Positions 1-5,600 of a DNA stretch of 6,917 nt are shown here, in pieces. This DNA is from Atopobiaceae bacterium (GTDB lineage: Bacteria; Actinomycetota; Coriobacteriia; Coriobacteriales; Atopobiaceae). Both the position numbers and the translations under genes were made by a program. The notes beneath the pieces are model-generated. The model was not told the DNA's origin and ran no database searches. It was given only the letters and a program-made list of their open reading frames with translations. The stretch spans positions 1 to 6,917 of the forward strand of contig JAFWLX010000185.1 of NCBI GenBank assembly GCA_017510875.1, written 5' to 3'. The stretch's first letter is position 1; each line of letters opens with the position of its first letter.

Positions 1-1230
1 CGCGTGGTCAGGAACGGGGGCGCGGGCGGCGTGGACGGCATGGGCGTGGCGGAGCTTCCCGCCTGGCTCGACGCCAACCACGACGCGCTCACGGACAGGA
101 TACTCAAGGGGAGGTACCGGCCCAAGCCGGTGCGAAGGGTCGAGATACCCAAGAGGGAGAGGGGCAAGGTCAGGCTGCTCGGCATCCCCACCTGCATCGA
201 CCGGCTGGTCCAGCAGGCCGTCGCACAGCAGCTGGCGCCCATATTCGAGCCGAGGTTCCACGAGGACAGCTACGGCTTCCGCCCCGGCAGGTCGGCTCAC
301 GACGCGCTGCGCGCCGTCAAGCGCCACGCCGACGCGGGCAGCGTGTGGGTGGCGTCGATGGACCTGGAGCGCTTCTTCGATACGGTCAACCAGTCCAAGC
401 TGGTGCAGCTGCTGTCGGACGCGCTCGCGGACAAGCGGGTGGTGTCGCTCGTGCACCGCTTCCTCATGGCGGGCGTCGTGGTGGACGGCATCGTGGAGGA
501 GACCAAAGAGGGCACCCCGCAGGGAGGCCCGCTGTCGCCGCTGCTCGCCAACGTCCTGCTCAACGAGCTGGACTGGGAGCTGGAACGCAGGGGCCACGCG
601 TTCGTCCGCTACGCCGACGACTTCATCATCATGAAGCGCAGCCGCAAGGCGGCGGAGCGCGCCATGGAATCCGTCACGAGGTTCGTGGAATCGAGGCTGT
701 TTCTCAGGGTCAACCGCGAGAAATCCTACGTGGCGCACATCACCCAGCAGGTCGGGTACCTCGGGTACTCCTTCGGGATGCGCGGGGACGCGGACGGCAT
801 GGTCAGGCTGCGCATGCAGGTGCACCGGAAGTCCGTCGAGTCCCTGAAGGACAAGGTGCGCGAGATTCTCTCCCGCTCCAACGGATGGTCGCTGGACCTC
901 AGGCGCTACCGCCTGCGCTGCCTCGTCAACGGCTGGGTGGGCTACTTCCGCCTCGCCGACATGAGGGGGCTGCTGCGCCGAATCGACGAGTGGGTCCGCC
1001 GCAAGGTGCGATGCGTCTACTGGAAGTGCTGGAAGCGGGTCCGCACCAAGTTCCGCGCCCTCGTGCGCCTCGGCGTCGGCCGGGGGCGGGCGTGGCAGTG
1101 GGCGAACTCGCGCAAGGCCTACTGGCGCGTGGCGGGCAGCGGCATTCTCGACCGGGCGCTCGGCAACTCCAAGCTCACAGAGCTGGGATGGGCCCTCTTC
1201 TACCCCCGCTACCTGCAAGTGAAGTGTTAA
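1..1230 (+). CDS. ltrA: Group II intron reverse transcriptase/maturase (5' partial)
   Basis: This is the multifunctional intron protein that helps the intron RNA fold and splice (maturase) and copies it into DNA during retrohoming. The frame is open through base 1, so the true start lies upstream; about 30 or more N-terminal residues are probably missing. Counting from the GTG at position 4, the visible blocks are: RT-0/1/2 region (GFRPGRSAHDAL near 91-102), palm motif with D120 (MDLERFFDTV), RT-4 PQGGPLSPLLAN (172-183), catalytic YADD (203-206), and GYLGYSF (251-257). The GIIM maturase/thumb domain X covers about 300-345 (NGWVGYF). The C-terminus ends NSKLTELGWALFYPRYLQV without an HNH endonuclease or paired-cysteine motifs. 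This matches the endonuclease-lacking families (class C/D/E-like), which use alternative target priming. The stop codon is 8 bases before domain V, as expected for an ORF in domain IV. All catalytic residues seen are intact, so the protein looks functional. Confidence 0.96.
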   Translation, partial: RVVRNGGAGGVDGMGVAELPAWLDANHDALTDRILKGRYRPKPVRRVEIPKRERGKVRLLGIPTCIDRLVQQAVAQQLAPIFEPRFHEDSYGFRPGRSAHDALRAVKRHADAGSVWVASMDLERFFDTVNQSKLVQLLSDALADKRVVSLVHRFLMAGVVVDGIVEETKEGTPQGGPLSPLLANVLLNELDWELERRGHAFVRYADDFIIMKRSRKAAERAMESVTRFVESRLFLRVNREKSYVAHITQQVGYLGYSFGMRGDADGMVRLRMQVHRKSVESLKDKVREILSRSNGWSLDLRRYRLRCLVNGWVGYFRLADMRGLLRRIDEWVRRKVRCVYWKCWKRVRTKFRALVRLGVGRGRAWQWANSRKAYWRVAGSGILDRALGNSKLTELGWALFYPRYLQVKC

Positions 1231-1237
1231 GTCTGGG

Positions 1238-1271
1238 AACCGCCGTGTACCGGACGGTACGCACGGTGGTG
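1238..1271 (+). ncRNA. Group II intron domain V (catalytic hairpin)
   Basis: This is the ribozyme's catalytic core hairpin. The lower stem pairs ACCGCCGTG (1239-1247) with CACGGTGGT (1262-1270), with one G-U wobble. The upper stem pairs TACC (1248-1251) with GGTA (1256-1259) and is capped by the four-base loop GGAC. The two unpaired bases C1260-G1261 form the diagnostic 2-nt bulge on the 3' side. Size, the bulge position and the spacing to domain VI all fit domain V. The loop GGAC is not a standard GNRA tetraloop; I cannot tell whether this is normal for this lineage. Confidence 0.93.
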
Positions 1272-1272
1272 T

Positions 1273-1311
1273 GGGAGGACGGCGCGCCGACTAACGGCGC
1301 GCCTCCTACCC
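1273..1311 (+). ncRNA. Group II intron domain VI with branch-point adenosine
   Basis: This hairpin supplies the lariat branch nucleotide. A 9-bp perfect inner stem pairs GGCGCGCCG (1281-1289) with CGGCGCGCC (1295-1303) around the loop ACTAA. Below it AGGA (1276-1279) pairs with TCCT (1304-1307), with C1280 bulged on the 5' side. GGG (1273-1275) then pairs with CCC (1309-1311). The only unpaired base on the 3' strand is A1308, seven bases from the predicted splice junction, where the branch point is expected. Confidence 0.92.
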
Positions 1312-1327
1312 GATTGCGAGCATGCAG

Positions 1328-1357
1328 CGTGGATTGGAGGACCGTCCCTTTTCCACG
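1328..1357. repeat. Short inverted repeat with GTCCC core, 14 bp after the intron junction
   Basis: The outer arms CGTGGA (1328-1333) and TCCACG (1352-1357) are perfect complements. The interior contains GGACCGTCC (1339-1347) and the word GTCCCTT (1344-1350). That word recurs at 1452-1458 and, inverted, at 1513-1519. The interior does not fold cleanly, so this is a weaker hairpin than the next two. Confidence 0.5.
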
Positions 1358-1388
1358 TTGGTGCCTTTTGGCTCAAACTGACTTTCTT

Positions 1389-1412
1389 TTGTGGGACGGA
1401 AGTGTCCCACAA
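1389..1412. repeat. 9-bp perfect inverted repeat (REP-like hairpin)
   Basis: TTGTGGGAC (1389-1397) is the exact reverse complement of GTCCCACAA (1404-1412), with a 6-base loop GGAAGT. The word ACGGAAG (1396-1402) spans stem and loop and recurs at 1509-1515. Neither strand has a T-tract immediately after the stem, so a repetitive extragenic palindrome is at least as likely as a terminator. Confidence 0.75.
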
Positions 1413-1448
1413 GACGAGGCGAAGAAGGTGTGGCGCAATATAACAAGT

Positions 1449-1522
1449 AATGTCCCTTCCGTACTACCGATCGCAAGCGTCACATGTGACCTCTTTCTTT
1501 GCGGCGGTACGGAAGGGACATT
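1449..1522. repeat. 74-bp element with 16-bp perfect inverted arms and nested palindrome
   Basis: AATGTCCCTTCCGTAC (1449-1464) is the exact reverse complement of 1507-1522. Further inside, CGCAA (1472-1476) pairs with TTGCG (1499-1503). The apex is the 12-bp perfect palindrome GTCACATGTGAC (1479-1490). The whole element can therefore form one long hairpin or cruciform. TAAC occurs just outside both ends (1441-1444 and 1526-1529). It lies 44 bp beyond the pilT stop, so it could protect or terminate the operon mRNA, but there is no run of U on either side. A small non-autonomous repeat of REP/MITE type is an equally good reading. Confidence 0.85.
1479..1490. repeat. 12-bp perfect palindrome at the apex of the long inverted repeat
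   Basis: GTCACATGTGAC reads identically on both strands. It resembles a dimeric-regulator half-site pair (GTCAC/GTGAC), but it sits downstream of pilT and not in a promoter. I regard it as part of the repeat and not as a demonstrated operator. Confidence 0.6.
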
Positions 1523-1566
1523 CTCTAACGTATTGCAACGCACCTTAAGCTGGGCTTTGTTACAGC

Positions 1567-2643
1567 CTATATAAGACCCTCGGCCTCGAGCCTGCGCTTC
1601 AGTGCCTCCTCGTGCACGGAGAAGCGCAGCGCCGTCTCGGAGGTAATGCGGCCTTCCTTGCAGAGCGCAAACAGGCTCTGGTCCATGGTGCGCATGCCTT
1701 CGGCGCTGTGGCTGGCAATGACCGAGTCAATCTGATAGGTCTTCTCTTCGCGGATAAGGTTGCGGATGGCTGCGTTGGAGTGCATGATCTCGAACGCGGG
1801 CGTCTGGAAACCATCAACGGTGGGCACAAGCTGCTGGCACACAATGGCCTGTAGCACCAGCGAGAGCTGAATGCGAATCTGGCGCTGCTGACGGGCGGGG
1901 AATGTGTCCACAATACGGTCGATGGTGCCCGAGGCGCTGGTGGTGTGCAGCGTCGAGAACAGAAGCTGCGCCATCTCGGCTGCGGTCATGGCCGTAGCTA
2001 CCGTCTCGGCGTCGCGCATCTCGCCCAGAAGGATGATATCGGGTGCCTCACGCAGGGCCGAGCGCAGGGCCTCGGCATAGGTTGCCACGTCGGTGGGAAT
2101 CTCGCGCTGCGTAACGATGCACTTGCCATGGCGATGCACGTACTCGATAGGGTCTTCCATCGTAATGATGTGACCCGAGCGCTCGTGGTTGATGCGGTCG
2201 ATGATGCAGGTAAGTGTGGTGGTCTTACCGCTGCCAGCCGGTCCTGTTACCAGCACCAGACCCTTTTGCAGCTGCGAAAGCGACAGGACGTCCTCGGTAA
2301 TCTCGTAGTCTGCAGGATCGGGCAGACCAAAGGCAATCACGCGAATGACGGCCGAGTAAGAGCCGCGCTGGCGAAACACGTTTGCACGAAAACGTCCAAT
2401 GCCGCCAATGGCAAACGAGAAGTCCTCGTCGTGGTTGTGGTTGTCGCGCATGATGGAGAAGTCGCGATCTGCCAGCATGTAGATTGCCTCAACAACCTCT
2501 TGGGTGTCCTTGGGCATAAGCATATCGGTGCCAAGGTGGTGGATGACGCCATGCGCCTCATACGAGAGCGGTAGGCCAGCAACCACAAAGATGTCGGATG
2601 CGTTGGCGTCAATCATGTTCTTGAGCAGCGGCTTGAGTTCCAT
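1567..2643 (-). CDS. pilT: PilT-type type IV pilus retraction ATPase
   Basis: Cytoplasmic hexameric ATPase of the secretion-ATPase superfamily; PilT depolymerises pili during twitching. At 358 aa it has the PilT length and lacks the extra N-terminal domain of PilB/GspE. The N-terminal PAS-like region starts with ASDIFVVAGLPLSYEAHG (15-32). Next come Walker A GPAGSGKTTT (134-143, K140), the Asp box ITMEDPIEYVH (E163-D164), Walker B DIILLGEMRD (202-211, E208), and the His box STLHTT (H233). The PilT-specific AIRNLIRE (292-299) is present, which in PilT proteins is needed for retraction. All nucleotide-binding motifs look intact. I chose ATG 2643 over the in-frame ATG at 2697 because AGGAAGG lies 7 bases ahead of it and the upstream version would overlap the preceding gene. 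It is the last gene of the operon. Confidence 0.95.
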   Translation of the reverse strand: MELKPLLKNMIDANASDIFVVAGLPLSYEAHGVIHHLGTDMLMPKDTQEVVEAIYMLADRDFSIMRDNHNHDEDFSFAIGGIGRFRANVFRQRGSYSAVIRVIAFGLPDPADYEITEDVLSLSQLQKGLVLVTGPAGSGKTTTLTCIIDRINHERSGHIITMEDPIEYVHRHGKCIVTQREIPTDVATYAEALRSALREAPDIILLGEMRDAETVATAMTAAEMAQLLFSTLHTTSASGTIDRIVDTFPARQQRQIRIQLSLVLQAIVCQQLVPTVDGFQTPAFEIMHSNAAIRNLIREEKTYQIDSVIASHSAEGMRTMDQSLFALCKEGRITSETALRFSVHEEALKRRLEAEGLI

Positions 2644-2650
2644 TACGAAT

Positions 2651-2657
2651 CCTTCCT
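2651..2657 (-). promoter_or_regulatory. Ribosome binding site that fixes the pilT start
   Basis: AGGAAGG on the - strand lies 7 bases before ATG 2643. It sits in the 16-bp gap after the preceding stop codon, which argues against the longer in-frame start at 2697. Confidence 0.8.
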
Positions 2658-2659
2658 GC

Positions 2660-3148
2660 TTACGAGGCCCCAAAGAGGTTGCCCATGGTGGGTTCATCGT
2701 TTACGACGGCTGTCATGCGCCATGTGCGCACGTCGAGCGATCCGTCCTTGTTCACCTGCAGTGTTATGTCCAACTCGCGGCCATTGCCGCAATCAAAGCT
2801 GGCGTGATAGCCTTCGTCGTCCAAGCTGGCGTCTACCTGTAGCTCTGTGCCCTCAGGCGCGCTTGCACGTGCGGTATCACGCGCTATGCGTACGGCCGTG
2901 CTGTCATCGGCTCCCTGCGTAAGCTGTGCGTCGAGTGTTGCCATAAAGGTCTGTGCGGCAACCTCGTCTACATAGAGTTGCGTAGTTGCGTCAGAGCGGC
3001 GCTGCGACATGGCCATGGTGGCATTAGCAGTAGAGGTAGCCAGAACCGCAAGCACAGCCAGGCAGACGATCGAGACAAGGGTAAAGATGGACAGTGGACC
3101 CATGCGAACGTTTTCTACCACGCTGCCGCGCTGTTTGCCCATGCTCAT
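2660..3148 (-). CDS. Single-pass membrane protein of the pilus operon, function unknown (162 aa)
   Basis: I cannot name a characterised family. The protein has a basic, cytoplasmic-type N-terminus (MSMGKQRG), then a hydrophobic segment at about 18-40 (after the sequence VRMGPLS), then a mostly hydrophilic outer part rich in Ala, Thr and Asp. That part begins with a helical stretch (47-95) and ends in a likely beta-strand portion (102-150, LDITLQVNKDGSLDV). The layout resembles pilin-like and minor-pilin/PilX-type assembly proteins, although there is no Glu at the expected +5 position, so processing by a prepilin peptidase is doubtful. From memory, proteins with a similar GPLS-hydrophobic start accompany pilus operons of gut Firmicutes. 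It overlaps the upstream gene by 4 bp (ATGA), with a strong GAGGGGGG ribosome binding site 4 bases ahead. Role inferred from context: structural or assembly component of the filament. Confidence 0.85.
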   Translation of the reverse strand: MSMGKQRGSVVENVRMGPLSIFTLVSIVCLAVLAVLATSTANATMAMSQRRSDATTQLYVDEVAAQTFMATLDAQLTQGADDSTAVRIARDTARASAPEGTELQVDASLDDEGYHASFDCGNGRELDITLQVNKDGSLDVRTWRMTAVVNDEPTMGNLFGAS

Positions 3149-3558
3149 TTGACCCCCCTCTCGTAGCTAGCTGTCTGAAGGGTGTAGACGGGCATGCTGG
3201 GATCAGCGGTGCCGTCGGTCACATATACCAAGATCTCTGCGTGGTACAGCGTGCCGGCACCGGTTGACTCGGGGGTAACCGTGCACTTTACCATGTACTC
3301 GTCGATGTTGATGTCCTGATTGGGCGCAGAGGGGTTGGCCTCAAAGCGCTCGGCAGTGCTTGTGGCAAGCGAGATGGCTTCTGCCAGATGGCGTCCGTCG
3401 CGTGCGCGTACCACAGCCGACGACGAGAGCAGCACCACAATGGCAAGTGACACCAACATTATGAGAAGCACAAGCATGGACTCGACAAGCACGGCCATGC
3501 CAGACCATCTGGGCTGGCTGTTGTCTGCTCGCGTGATAGTGGGAAGCTGGAAGCTCAT
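3145..3558 (-). CDS. Pilin-like / minor pseudopilin-like protein (137 aa)
   Basis: An N-terminal leader of about 20 residues with Arg at 10 and 17 is followed by GMAVLVESMLVLLIMLVSLAIVV (20-42). This resembles a type III (prepilin peptidase-processed) signal: Gly, a short hydrophobic run, Glu, then a long hydrophobic helix. However, the Glu is at +6 after the Gly and not the canonical +5, so the site is either atypical or shifted by one residue. After the helix comes RARDGRHLAEAISLATSTAERFEA (51-74), a helical continuation of the kind seen in PilV/GspI-type minor pilins, then a short C-terminal domain with probable strands (YHAEILVYVTDG). An AGGGAG ribosome binding site lies 7 bases before the ATG, which also overlaps the previous stop (ATGA). 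Likely a minor pilin capping or priming the filament; this is inference from layout and context. Confidence 0.87.
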   Translation of the reverse strand: MSFQLPTITRADNSQPRWSGMAVLVESMLVLLIMLVSLAIVVLLSSSAVVRARDGRHLAEAISLATSTAERFEANPSAPNQDINIDEYMVKCTVTPESTGAGTLYHAEILVYVTDGTADPSMPVYTLQTASYERGVK

Positions 3559-4193
3559 GACGCATCTCCCTTACTGCCGCTAGCCACGCTTGTTGCCAAG
3601 TCGCTCACGCCTTCGGACATGTCCTCAATCGAGCCTTCGGAATTGCTCTGCGCGCTGCTCTGGTTGGACCGTAGAGCGACGCAAGAGTTGCCCTCATCGG
3701 TAATGAGCGTGAGCAGCTGCCCGTCGGTCTTAAACTCAAAGGTCTTAGACTCAAACAGTGCCGTGGCGGTACCGGGGTTATAGGGACGCCCTGTCTTGGT
3801 GAACTCTTGCATGATCATGCCTTGGTACAGGTAGATGCGCGTCTCATAGGTGCCGCTTGCAAGGGTGCGGTACAGCACCAGAGCCGGACCCTCGGGCCCC
3901 TCTCCCGTGCCCAGGGCGCCTGCAAAGTCGTTGTTTCTTACCAGGTTGGTAAGCAGGCCAGACTGCAGGTGCATGTCGTTTGAGCGCATCTGCGCGCGCG
4001 ATGTTGAGCGATACATGATGGTACCGGTCAAGAGCGCCAGCATAAGTGCAAGGAAGAAGACACCCATCAGCAACGTGGAGAAGATCTGCGAGGAAGGCGT
4101 AAACGTCTGCCTATCCATGCGGGCGCGCTCAAGCGCCGAGAGCAGGGCCTCGTTGGTCTGCTTTGACTTGCTCATGCGGTCACGGTTGCTCAT
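3555..4193 (-). CDS. Single-pass membrane protein, DUF4860-like, in pilus operon (212 aa)
   Basis: A charged cytoplasmic-type N-terminus of about 37 residues (including KQTNEALLSALERARMD) precedes one membrane helix at about 38-60 (FSTLLMGVFFLALMLALLTG). The outer domain has a pattern of short strands and turns (ALVLYRTL, YETRIYLYQGMIMQEF, FEFKTDGQLLTLITDEGN, 104-170). The end is a Ser/Glu/Asp-rich tail (177-212) that is probably disordered. The hydrophobic helix followed by a small beta domain resembles the DUF4860 family found beside type IV pilus genes in gut Firmicutes; that assignment is from memory and tentative. The start at 4193 overlaps the preceding stop as ATGA; a second in-frame ATG at 4175 has no ribosome binding site. 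Likely a pilin-like or assembly component, not an enzyme: no catalytic motif is visible. Confidence 0.85.
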   Translation of the reverse strand: MSNRDRMSKSKQTNEALLSALERARMDRQTFTPSSQIFSTLLMGVFFLALMLALLTGTIMYRSTSRAQMRSNDMHLQSGLLTNLVRNNDFAGALGTGEGPEGPALVLYRTLASGTYETRIYLYQGMIMQEFTKTGRPYNPGTATALFESKTFEFKTDGQLLTLITDEGNSCVALRSNQSSAQSNSEGSIEDMSEGVSDLATSVASGSKGDAS

Positions 4194-4516
4194 AGGGCCG
4201 TCACCACCACACTGGGTGGAATGTTGTCACCCATCCACTCGTAGGTCACCTGGTAATCGCGATCGTTGATCACAAGGCCGTAGTGATTCCTTAGGTGATC
4301 GATTGACGGGGGATACGATCCCTCAACAGCGCAGCACTGCAGGGCTGCCTGCATGACTGCTGCACGTATGGATGTGCTTGCCTGTTCTTGCGTGGACTCC
4401 TGCGAGAAGGCATAGCCACGCCATACAACTACGGCGACAAGGGCGATGGCAACCGCAATAAGCAGGTACCGCCTCCTCTTTCTTCGTAGCTCCTCGTAGG
4501 TAGTCTCGTGATACAT
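4190..4516 (-). CDS. Small single-pass membrane protein in pilus operon (108 aa)
   Basis: A very basic N-terminus (EELRRKRRRY, 8-17) leads into one membrane helix at about 18-34, orienting the protein with its N-terminus in the cytoplasm. Outside is a small domain containing SIRAAVMQAALQCCAVEGSYPPSI as its helical core (about 49-72) and ending YGLVINDRDYQVTYEWMGDNIPPSVVV. The helix-then-GSYPP-then-YGL arrangement recalls the first part of GspG/PilE-type pilin globular domains, but no prepilin cleavage motif is present. Two adjacent cysteines occur at about 61-62. It follows pilC by 9 bp, with an AGGAC-type ribosome binding site, and overlaps the next gene by 4 bp. I infer a structural partner of the filament platform; the function is not known to me. 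Confidence 0.85.
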   Translation of the reverse strand: MYHETTYEELRRKRRRYLLIAVAIALVAVVVWRGYAFSQESTQEQASTSIRAAVMQAALQCCAVEGSYPPSIDHLRNHYGLVINDRDYQVTYEWMGDNIPPSVVVTAL

Positions 4517-4525
4517 GCGTGCGTC

Positions 4526-5578
4526 CTAACCTATGGCCGTGAGCATGCCAACCAGCGGCAGCATTACGGCAATGAGGGTGACACCCACCGATACGGTGAG
4601 GAAGATGGCAAACAGGGGCTCGACAAACTCGATGGCGTGGTCTATCTGACTTACGGCATCGTCAAAGAAGGCCAGCGAGAACTGCGACAGCACTTCGTCG
4701 GTGCTGCCCGAGCGCACGCCTACGTTGAGCATGCGGGCGTAGAGCGGCTCAAACACCTCGCACTCGCCAATGGCCTGTGCAAGACTGCGAGGATTGTCCA
4801 ACGAGACCATGGCCTCGTGCGCACGCTCGACGCGCTTGCGCAGGTCCTCGTGCTCCACCGTCTGCATAGCTTTGAGCATGGCCTCCTCGGCAGTGATGCC
4901 TGATGAGATGTAGGTGGCCAGCGAGGCGGTAAAGCGCGAGAGAGCCAGCTGGTACATTGCGTCTTTGGTAAAGGGAATCTTCTCGAGCAAGCGAATGACC
5001 TTTTGACGACCGGTCTCGGAACGCATGAGAAACAGCAGCCAGAGAGCTATGAGGGTGGCAATCACAACCAGAACGAGTGATACGATACCAATGGTGTGTG
5101 AGGCACCAATGCTCATGACCGAGTTTGCAGTGAGCGATCCGGCCGTGCGCTCGTATACCGAGGTAAACACGGGCAGGATGGCAAAGGTCGAGAAGGCCAG
5201 AATGGCGCACATGATGGCAAGCAGCGTTGCCGGGTAGCGCAGATTCTGGTTCATCTTGGCAAACAGGCGCGACTCTTCGTCGTAGTACATCTCAAGGGTG
5301 CGCAGAACGTCCTCAAGGCGACCAGAACGCTCGCCGGTCTCCACCATGCCTACGGCATAGGTCGGGAAGCCTCCACTGGCCTCCATGGCCTCTGACAGCA
5401 TGCTGCCCGACACCACGTGGTCGTAGACGAGTGCACATACCTCTTGGAAGCGTGAACGCTCGCGGTTCTCGCCCAGCATGAGCACTGCCTCATCGACTGT
5501 TATGCCCGCCTGGATCATGGTGGCAATGCTTCCGCAGAAAGCGCTGAGTGCGCTGCTCTCAAGCAACTTTTGTGCCAT
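4526..5578 (-). CDS. pilC: PilC/GspF-family inner-membrane platform protein
   Basis: Integral membrane scaffold of type IV pilus and type II secretion systems; it couples the cytoplasmic ATPases to pilin insertion and extraction. At 350 aa it has two T2SF cytoplasmic domains: about 14-115 (CGSIATMIQAGITVDEA, then VETGERSGRLEDVL at 79-92) and about 211-315 (LALSRFTASLATYISSGIT, then NVGVRSGSTDEVL at 285-297). These are the duplicated G-x-x-SG motifs of the family; the second copy has lost its Glu before the SG. Membrane segments lie at about 116-140, 162-186 and 317-347. The protein is slightly short at the N-terminus relative to PilC proteins of about 400 aa, which carry an extra leader region. 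I chose ATG 5578: GGAGGGG is 8 bases upstream in the gap after the previous stop. A longer frame from 5668 would overlap the transglutaminase gene and has a non-family-like N-terminus. Confidence 0.95.
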   Translation of the reverse strand: MAQKLLESSALSAFCGSIATMIQAGITVDEAVLMLGENRERSRFQEVCALVYDHVVSGSMLSEAMEASGGFPTYAVGMVETGERSGRLEDVLRTLEMYYDEESRLFAKMNQNLRYPATLLAIMCAILAFSTFAILPVFTSVYERTAGSLTANSVMSIGASHTIGIVSLVLVVIATLIALWLLFLMRSETGRQKVIRLLEKIPFTKDAMYQLALSRFTASLATYISSGITAEEAMLKAMQTVEHEDLRKRVERAHEAMVSLDNPRSLAQAIGECEVFEPLYARMLNVGVRSGSTDEVLSQFSLAFFDDAVSQIDHAIEFVEPLFAIFLTVSVGVTLIAVMLPLVGMLTAIG

Positions 5579-5586
5579 GTGCCAAG

Positions 5587-5593
5587 CCCCTCC
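5587..5593 (-). promoter_or_regulatory. Ribosome binding site that fixes the pilC start
   Basis: GGAGGGG on the - strand lies 8 bases before ATG 5578, inside the 22-bp gap after the TAG of the preceding gene. Confidence 0.8.
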
Positions 5594-5600
5594 GTTCGTG

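Larger units (their letters stand above)
1..1314 (+). mobile_element. Group II intron, 5'-truncated by the window edge, with intact 3' end
   Basis: The element comprises the intron-encoded reverse transcriptase followed by ribozyme domains V and VI. The predicted 3' splice junction is after the T at 1314: the last bases are CCCGAT, fitting the usual 3'-terminal AY, and the bulged adenosine of domain VI is the 7th base from that end. Domains I-III, the GTGYG-type 5' end, the exon-binding sites and the 5' exon are not in the window, so the insertion target can be read only from the 3' side (TGCGAG onward). The intron is strongly GC-rich with almost all codons ending in G or C, unlike the AT-richer DNA that follows, which suggests acquisition as a mobile unit. 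It points toward the 3' end of the pilus operon and interrupts none of its genes. Confidence 0.93.
1315..1566. other. Intergenic region with no convincing gene; repeat-rich 3' exon of the intron
   Basis: These 252 bases lie between the intron 3' end and the stop of the converging pilT gene. They are clearly less GC-rich than the intron. No frame shows a start with ribosome binding site and protein-like composition; a long + frame running across it is a continuation of an intron shadow frame. The region holds three inverted repeats (listed separately) sharing GTCCC and CTTCCGT or ACGGAAG words. This looks like an intergenic REP-like or terminator region. No T-rich tract of the classical intrinsic-terminator type follows any of the stems. 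Confidence 0.7.

Noticed and set aside
1389..1412. Intrinsic terminator for pilT or for the intron transcript
   Set aside because: The stem is good, but neither strand has a T-run right after it. Kept as a REP-like repeat.
1449..1522. Retron msr/msd or CRISPR repeat
   Set aside because: The nearest RT is clearly a group II intron maturase (GIIM domain X, domains V/VI present), there is a single inverted repeat and no regularly spaced direct repeats, and no retron RT features are seen.
345..1574. 409-codon + strand open frame running through the intron RT and beyond
   Set aside because: It lies in a different frame within the RT gene; its product is Arg/Ala/Gly/Pro/His-rich, typical of a GC-rich shadow frame, and the intron's domains V-VI fall inside it.
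1945..2574. 209-codon + strand open frame opposite pilT
   Set aside because: Antisense shadow of a strongly conserved ATPase gene; no ribosome binding site and low-complexity runs such as a long valine stretch arising from the complement of the His/Asp codons.
2644..2697. Longer N-terminus for PilT (18 extra residues starting at 2697)
   Set aside because: It would overlap the upstream gene, and AGGAAGG is correctly placed before ATG 2643, where the family-like sequence begins.
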